The notes under the pieces: generated by a model
Database searches by the model: none
Seen by the model: the letters and a program-made list of their open reading frames with translations, nothing else
What the model was told of the DNA's origin: nothing
DNA from: Streptomyces sp. Ag109_O5-1
GTDB lineage: Bacteria > Actinomycetota > Actinomycetes > Streptomycetales > Streptomycetaceae
Length of the DNA stretch: 64,000 nt
Direction of reading: 5' to 3'
NCBI RefSeq assembly: GCF_003814875.1
Contig: NZ_RKQF01000003.1
Span: 1-64,000, forward strand
Shown here: positions 59,813-64,000 of the stretch, one piece after another
How positions within the stretch are numbered: the stretch's first letter is position 1
How the letters are laid out: every line of letters begins with the position of its first letter
Made by a program: the position numbers and the translations under genes

Positions 59813-59899
59813 AGCGCCACCTTCGTCTTGGCCTACGACGAACACGACGCCAAGCCCTACGGCTGGACCTACGACGGCAGCCCACTCAAAGCCGCATGA
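59813..59899 (+). pseudogene. IS630-family transposase C-terminal fragment
   Basis: 'TFVLAYDEHDAKPYGWTYDG' and 'SPLKAA' before the stop correspond to the extreme C-terminus of IS630-type transposases (F...YN..AKPFRWTYDGxPLKA). Only ~28 codons remain. Confidence 0.6.
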
Positions 59900-59949
59900 A
59901 CCCCCGAAGGATCAACGCGGCGCTGCACTAGGCCGCTCCCGGGCCATCG

Positions 59950-60308
59950 TCAGGGCCGAAGTTGCCGTGCCTGCGGGTCGAAGCAGTTGAGGCCCATCGA
60001 CGAAGCCACCCCCGACGCGTAGGCAGATGCCTCCACCGCCATGCTCCAGCGCATGGGGAAGTAGATCAGCGGACCGCGGGCCTCCCCGATCAGCGGACCG
60101 GTCGACCACGGCGAGATGTCGTCCTCGTCCTCGTGAGATCTGGCCACCGCTCCAAGAGCGCGGAGACGAAGGTCGCTATTCGCTCCACTGGAGGAACCGC
60201 TGGCTCCTCCGTGTCTATGTATCGGTCGTACAGATCGGTGAAACACCGGGCCGCAGCGGCGTCATCCGCTGGCCGCTCGCCCTCCCACACAGCAAGGTCA
60301 TAACTCAT
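59950..60308 (-). pseudogene. Conserved Streptomyces protein with one frameshift
   Basis: 'MSYDLAVWEGERPADDAAAA' to 'VERIATFVSALLERWPDLT' from 60308, then after an indel near 60125 'DEDDISPWSTGPLIGEARGP' and 'LIYFPMRWSMAVEASAYASG' and 'MGLNCFDPQARQLRP'. The family (about 118 residues, starting MSYDLAVWEGxRP) is widespread in Streptomyces, function unknown; here the frame is broken, unless the base call is wrong. Confidence 0.75.
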
Positions 60309-60396
60309 AGGCGCAGCCTGCCCCCCTCACCGACAGCAGTGTCCCGTGCCAGCAAAAGTTGAGCCTGCGCCATCCAAGTTTGAGTGGCTGGGTCAA

Positions 60397-60942
60397 CTAC
60401 TGCAGCCACTCGGTGTACCAGGTGCGAAAGCAGGGGCTCACTTGGACGAAGCCACCCCAGTCCGGGTCAATCTGCCAGACCTCGCCCTCTCGTGGGCCGT
60501 TCAAGACCAGCCTGATGTAGATGCCGCAGCCCTCTTCGGCCAGCATGAGCGTGCCCCCGGTCAGCTCACCGGTCGATGCGCCGATCCGGCCAGGCAGGGG
60601 TTCGGCGAGAAGGAACGGCTCGGCGAGTCGGCCCGGCAGCCGGTCTTCTTCCCACTCGTCGTCCACCGCCCAGTCCTCGCTGGCCTCCGGGCGAGGGACG
60701 GTCAACGGCATCAACCCGTGGCCGGGCCCAGCAGGCCCGTTGCCCACCTCCGCGACAAAGGACCGGTACTCCGCCGACAGATTGATGCCGTGGACTTCCT
60801 CGAACGCCCTGATCTCCGCCTCCGGCAGCGCTGGCGCCAGCTCGTACCGGTGTGTGCCCGCCCCGAAACGCGACCGCTCCGGGTCTCGTGCCGCCATGTC
60901 CCGTATCCGAGCGCGGACACCGCCCTCGTCCCAGCTCTTCAT
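60397..60942 (-). CDS. SMI1/KNR4 (SUKH) family protein
   Basis: ATG 60942; 181 residues: 'KSWDEGGVRARIRDMAARDP', 'LPEAEIRAFEEVHGINLSAE', 'YRSFVAEVGNGPAGPGHGLM', 'GTLMLAEEGCGIYIRLVLNG' and 'REGEVWQIDPDWGGFVQVSP'. These are the SUKH-fold signatures (ExxLGxxLPxxYxxFLxxxNG; GxVW). SUKH proteins commonly give immunity to secreted nuclease toxins, though many are orphan. No toxin gene is adjacent here. Confidence 0.88.
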   Translation of the reverse strand: MKSWDEGGVRARIRDMAARDPERSRFGAGTHRYELAPALPEAEIRAFEEVHGINLSAEYRSFVAEVGNGPAGPGHGLMPLTVPRPEASEDWAVDDEWEEDRLPGRLAEPFLLAEPLPGRIGASTGELTGGTLMLAEEGCGIYIRLVLNGPREGEVWQIDPDWGGFVQVSPCFRTWYTEWLQ

Positions 60943-61477
60943 CCACCGACCGTAGCAATGACGTCTGCGCCCGGTCCGCCGCACCTTCGCGCTACGCGGC
61001 TGCTGGTGGTGCTCGCGCCGTGCCTCATGGCTGTGGCGACATGACGGCCGTGGAACCGGGGTGCTGATGGCGTCCTGCCCAGGTCTCGGACCAGCGCGCT
61101 CAAGCTCCGGTGGCACGGACCAGATCATCTGAGACGGCAAGCGAATCGGACCAGATCATCTGAGACAGGGACCAGATCGCCTGAGACAGGATAGCTCGGA
61201 GCGGCAATCGACCTGGGGTTTGGGCAGTTCTGATCGCGGCAGTTGTCACCGTTTGGTCGTTCCATCTGTCACTAGCGCCCACTTTTCGCTCTTGTTGTGA
61301 CCGAGATCGGGCTTCGCCCGTGGCGTCGGCCCGAGGTCGGCATGAATACGGCCCACGCGCTTCGCCGGAGGGGACGAGTTTGCGTTCGGCCGCAACCGGG
61401 CGTTCGCGGACTGCGTCGTACGCGCGTGACAGCGGCGGCTGTGGGGCCGTTGTGCTTGCAGGCGGGAGGAAGCATTA
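60943..61477. other. Intergenic region with three copies of an IS-end-like repeat
   Basis: Apart from the repeats at 61117-61187 no feature is recognised; no frame shows coding sense. The right end carries the promoter and GGGAGGA ribosome site of the protease gene. Confidence 0.5.
61117..61187 (+). repeat. Three direct copies of a 19-bp sequence
   Basis: GGACCAGATCATCTGAGAC occurs at 61117-61135 and 61148-61166, and with two changes (GGACCAGATCGCCTGAGAC) at 61169-61187. The reverse complement, TCTCAGATGATCTGG, looks like a transposon end. The copies are unevenly spaced (31 and 21 bp). Confidence 0.8.
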
Positions 61478-63502
61478 ATGGGAGGAATTCTTCGCACGGG
61501 GGCCGTGATGGCAGTCTGTGCGGCGGTGGTGGCTGCCGGGGGCGTCGCAGGGGCATCGGGTTCCGTGCGGGCGGCGTCGGCCGACGTGGTGCCCGGGTCG
61601 GTGCCCGCCGCGGTGGGCACTGCCGCGCGGGTGGGGGCCGCGCCCGCGTCGAAGCGACTGACGGTCCAGGTGTGGCTCAGGCCGGACGTGGCGCGCGCTG
61701 CAGCGTCCGCGGACGCGGTGGTGACGCCGGGCAGCCCTGATTTCCACCACTACCTGAGCCCGGACGCCTACACCGCCAGGTTCGGCCCCTCCGCCGCGCA
61801 GGCCGGGGCGGTGGCAGCGTGGCTCACCGGCAAAGGACTGACGGGAGTCCAGGTCGACGGCGGCCGCGACTACGTGTCGGCGACGGGGCCGGTCTCGGTG
61901 GTCGAGTCGGCCTTCCAGGTGCGGATCGGCCGGTACCGGGCCAGGGATGCCGCAAGCGGGTCGTCCGTCGGGCCGGCAGTGTTCACCTCGAACGACCGCG
62001 AGGTGTCGGTGCCCGCCCCGCTGGCCTCCCTCGTGCTGGGTGTGACGGGGCTGAGTAGCGCGGCCGCCACGTCACGGAGCACCACGACGTCGGCCCCTCA
62101 GAGCCGCGCGGCGGCCAGGACGGCGACGTGCTCCCAGTACTGGGCGCAGCACGCGCATGCCCTGCACCCCGCTTACAAGGGGCTGACCCGGGTCTCGCTG
62201 CCGGTGTGCGGGTACTCCGCCGCGCAGCTCCGCGCCGCCTACGGGGCGACGTCGCGGGACACCGGCAGGGGCCAGACCGTGGCGCTGACCGAGAGTGCGT
62301 CGCCGACTGCGATGTTCTGGACGCTGACGGCGTACGCCCGCAGCAACCACCTGCCGCTGCCGAAAAGCTCCCAGTTCCGGCAGATCCAGACCGGGGCCTG
62401 CCAAGCGTCCTCGGCGGTGACGGACCGCGCGGCGCAGTCGCCCTCTGTGGACGTCGAGGCGGAGATGGACTCCGAGGCCGTCTACGCCATGGCGCCGGGC
62501 GCGAACCAGGTGATGGTGGTGGGCGACGGCTGCGACGAGGACCAGTCGCTGCTGAACGCGGCTTCGGCCGTGCTGACCGGGGACGGCCACCACCCCTTGG
62601 CCTCCATCGCGTCGAACTCGTGGCAGATCCCACTGGGATCGGTGTCGCCGCGGATCGTGCACGCCATCGACGTGCGGGCCGCAGCCGAGGGGGTCGGCAT
62701 GTACTTCGCCTCCGGCGACACCCCGGGTCTCACCGTCACCGACTCCGACGCGTACGCGGTGGCGGTCGGTGGCACCACCCTGGGCATCGGGGCCGCGAAG
62801 AACCGCGTGTTCGAGACCGGCTGGTCCGACGACCTCGGCTCGCTGAGCAGCGGCAAGTGGACCGACCTCGGCGTCAGCGGAGGCGGCGGGGGCGTCAGCG
62901 ACGTCTACCGGCAGCCGTCGTACCAGAAGGGCGTCGTCCCGGCGTCGATGGCTCGGGTCAAGGTGGCCCACAAGACGGTGCTCGGCCGGGCCGTGCCCGA
63001 CATCGCCGCCGACGCCGACCCCGACACCGGCATGCTGACCGGCTACACCGACACGGACAGCCACGGGAACCCAGGGCGCTACCGCACCGTGTCGAGCGCC
63101 GGCACCAGCCTGGCCACCCCGCTGGTCGCGGGCCTCGTCGCCGACGCCCAGCAAGGGCAGAAGTCGCCCTACGGCTTCATCAACCCGCTGCTCTACCGCC
63201 TGGCCCGCACCCATGCGTTCCACGACGCCCTGCCGATTAGCACGTCCACGCCGCAGCGCAACCGGGCCGCGTACATCGCGCCCGACGACACCTCCACCAG
63301 CGCGAACGTCGACGTCTTCGACACTCAGAAACGCTCCGACACCCAGCAGGTGACCGCCAAGGGCTACGACACCATGACCGGCATCGGCACCCCGAACGGC
63401 GCCGCCTTCATCGCCGCCCTGCGCCGCGGCTACTGGATCCATCCCGGCGGCTCCGGCCGCCGGGATGGATCCACCGAGCGAGGCCGTGCCGATGGACAGT
63501 GA
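61478..63502 (+). CDS. Secreted S53 (sedolisin/kumamolisin) serine-carboxyl protease
   Basis: 674 residues from ATG 61478. Signal peptide ('GAVMAVCAAVVAAGGVAGAS'), a pro-kumamolisin activation domain ('KRLTVQVWLRPDVARAAASA', 'PDFHHYLSPDAYTARFGPSA', 'VVESAFQVRIGRYRARD') and the catalytic domain with Glu327/Asp331 ('SVDVEAEMDSEAVYAMAPGA') and Ser544 ('VSSAGTSLATPLVAGLVADA'), plus the Ca-site region 'VPDIAADADPDTGMLTGYTD'. An acid-active extracellular endopeptidase is expected. The last ~20 residues are encoded by a terminator-like hairpin, so the original stop may have been slightly different. Confidence 0.92.
   Translation: MGGILRTGAVMAVCAAVVAAGGVAGASGSVRAASADVVPGSVPAAVGTAARVGAAPASKRLTVQVWLRPDVARAAASADAVVTPGSPDFHHYLSPDAYTARFGPSAAQAGAVAAWLTGKGLTGVQVDGGRDYVSATGPVSVVESAFQVRIGRYRARDAASGSSVGPAVFTSNDREVSVPAPLASLVLGVTGLSSAAATSRSTTTSAPQSRAAARTATCSQYWAQHAHALHPAYKGLTRVSLPVCGYSAAQLRAAYGATSRDTGRGQTVALTESASPTAMFWTLTAYARSNHLPLPKSSQFRQIQTGACQASSAVTDRAAQSPSVDVEAEMDSEAVYAMAPGANQVMVVGDGCDEDQSLLNAASAVLTGDGHHPLASIASNSWQIPLGSVSPRIVHAIDVRAAAEGVGMYFASGDTPGLTVTDSDAYAVAVGGTTLGIGAAKNRVFETGWSDDLGSLSSGKWTDLGVSGGGGGVSDVYRQPSYQKGVVPASMARVKVAHKTVLGRAVPDIAADADPDTGMLTGYTDTDSHGNPGRYRTVSSAGTSLATPLVAGLVADAQQGQKSPYGFINPLLYRLARTHAFHDALPISTSTPQRNRAAYIAPDDTSTSANVDVFDTQKRSDTQQVTAKGYDTMTGIGTPNGAAFIAALRRGYWIHPGGSGRRDGSTERGRADGQ
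63435..63472 (+). terminator. 17-bp hairpin overlapping the 3' end of the protease gene
   Basis: 63435-63451 pairs perfectly with 63456-63472 around TCCG. It lies inside the reading frame, 30 bp before the stop. Confidence 0.75.
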
Positions 63503-63617
63503 CGTGCTCATCCGAGACGGGCGCGGCCACCCTGCAGGCCACCAGTTCCTCCAACTCCTGCAGGCATACTCAGAGGAAGTTGCCCGCCAGATCGACCACC
63601 CCGTCCAGGCCCAGTGA
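63492..63617 (+). CDS. Possible 41-residue small protein
   Basis: ATG 63492 overlaps the end of the protease gene; 'MDSDVLIRDGRGHPAGHQFL' and 'LQAYSEEVARQIDHPV' look protein-like but no family is recognised. It could be the start of something truncated by the next fragment. Confidence 0.25.
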   Translation: MDSDVLIRDGRGHPAGHQFLQLLQAYSEEVARQIDHPVQAQ

Positions 63618-63635
63618 CAATGTGAGGCCAACGGC

Positions 63636-63926
63636 GTGATCGGCCACAGCGGCGTAGACACCGTGTGGTCCATTGGCCAGATCATCGAGCAGAACCTATT
63701 CTTCCGAACCGACGCTTCCTTCGCCGGGTTGTACATGCCCTTTGACCCCCTGCTGTTCTTCGGAGACAACGGCGGCGGCGACCAGTTCGCCTTCGTGCAG
63801 TCGCCAGAACGCCCGGACATCTTCGTCTGGGAGCACGAGACCGACAGCCGCAGGTGGGTGGCCGGACACCTCAAGGACTACCTGGAACGCTCGCTCCGCG
63901 AGGGCGGAGACGAGTGGTACCAGTAG
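63636..63926 (+). pseudogene. SUKH (SMI1/KNR4-like) protein, N-terminus missing
   Basis: The sense begins at about 63621 ('CEANGVIGHSGVDTVWSIGQ') and runs 'IIEQNLFFRTDASFAGLYMP', 'LLFFGDNGGGDQFAFVQSPE' and 'DIFVWEHETDSRRWVAGHLK' to a stop at 63926. This is the C-terminal two thirds of a SUKH-type protein (GDxGxGDxFAF...VWxHExDSRxWVAxxLxxYL). A TGA lies just upstream in frame; GTG 63636 could start a short product, but the N-terminal helix of the family is absent. Confidence 0.65.
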
Positions 63927-64000
63927 TCGGCCAAACAACGCGATCAAGGTAGCCCTGAGCGGGGGCCTCCGCGCGCGATGGCGATGGGGGGCACTGATGA
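63927..64000. other. Right window edge, nothing recognised
   Basis: Only 74 bp; no feature supported. Confidence 0.4.

Overview
The window is very GC-rich, almost every real gene uses G or C in the third codon position, and the families present (SARP/AfsR regulator, DUF1048 operon, MmyB-type regulator, DUF2690, SUKH proteins, golvesin-domain secreted protein, ISKra4/IS110/IS701 transposases) are those of a filamentous actinomycete, most likely Streptomyces or a close relative. The density of insertion sequences and broken genes is what one expects of an accessory region such as a chromosome arm or an integrated plasmid remnant, not of a core region. No tRNA, rRNA, CRISPR array or replication origin was seen.

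Layout. 1-4.4 kb: a secreted beta-helix protein cut by the window edge, then a scrapyard of lectin, IS1380, IS481 and quinone-reductase fragments and a SRPBCC gene. 4.4-9.3 kb: a nested pile-up of mobile DNA, with an IS110 element, the 3' end of a group II intron, an IS3 element and a complete IS4 element with 40-bp perfect inverted repeats. 9.4-12.7 kb: a methyltransferase, small conserved proteins and a beta/gamma-crystallin-like protein. 12.7-17.4 kb: an ISKra4-derived miniature element, IS701/IS5/IS110/DinB fragments, a SDR-HxlR divergent pair and a PadR-DUF1048-DUF1048 operon. 17.4-23.7 kb: esterase, epimerase with a broken regulator, RidA with a divergent HxlR regulator, and a broken LysR/EamA pair. 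23.7-29.8 kb: a small-protein/membrane Mrr-nuclease operon followed by a 1224-residue NACHT/STAND ATPase with an N-terminal helix-turn-helix. 29.8-38 kb: IS remnants around a SnoaL-like pseudogene, an enoyl-CoA hydratase with its divergent LysR regulator, a 2.3-kb ISKra4 element and an IS110 element.

38-50 kb is the most coherent block. A SARP/AfsR-type regulator (46917-49850) lies beside leftward genes for exported proteins: a lipoprotein, two SH3-like or similar small proteins, a DUF2690 protein and a 1466-residue protein with transglycosylase-like, golvesin and NucA/NucB-like parts. Three leftward promoters (near 39.9, 45.5 and 46.8 kb) carry the same direct repeats of AGGACG spaced by exactly 11 bp just upstream of a TAACGT-like -10 box, the known architecture of SARP binding sites. 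I infer a local SARP regulon of secreted proteins. A SUKH (SMI1/KNR4) gene with an in-frame stop faces the nuclease-like gene, hinting at a decayed toxin/immunity relation.

50-64 kb: a second complete ISKra4 element, an IS110 element, an IS5 pseudogene, a MccF-like S66 carboxypeptidase, a truncated plasmid replication-relaxation gene ending in a perfect 29-bp palindrome, an alpha/beta-hydrolase, a SUKH protein, a sedolisin (S53) protease and a second SUKH fragment at the right edge. Coordinates of remnants are approximate because their limits were judged by eye from reading frames.
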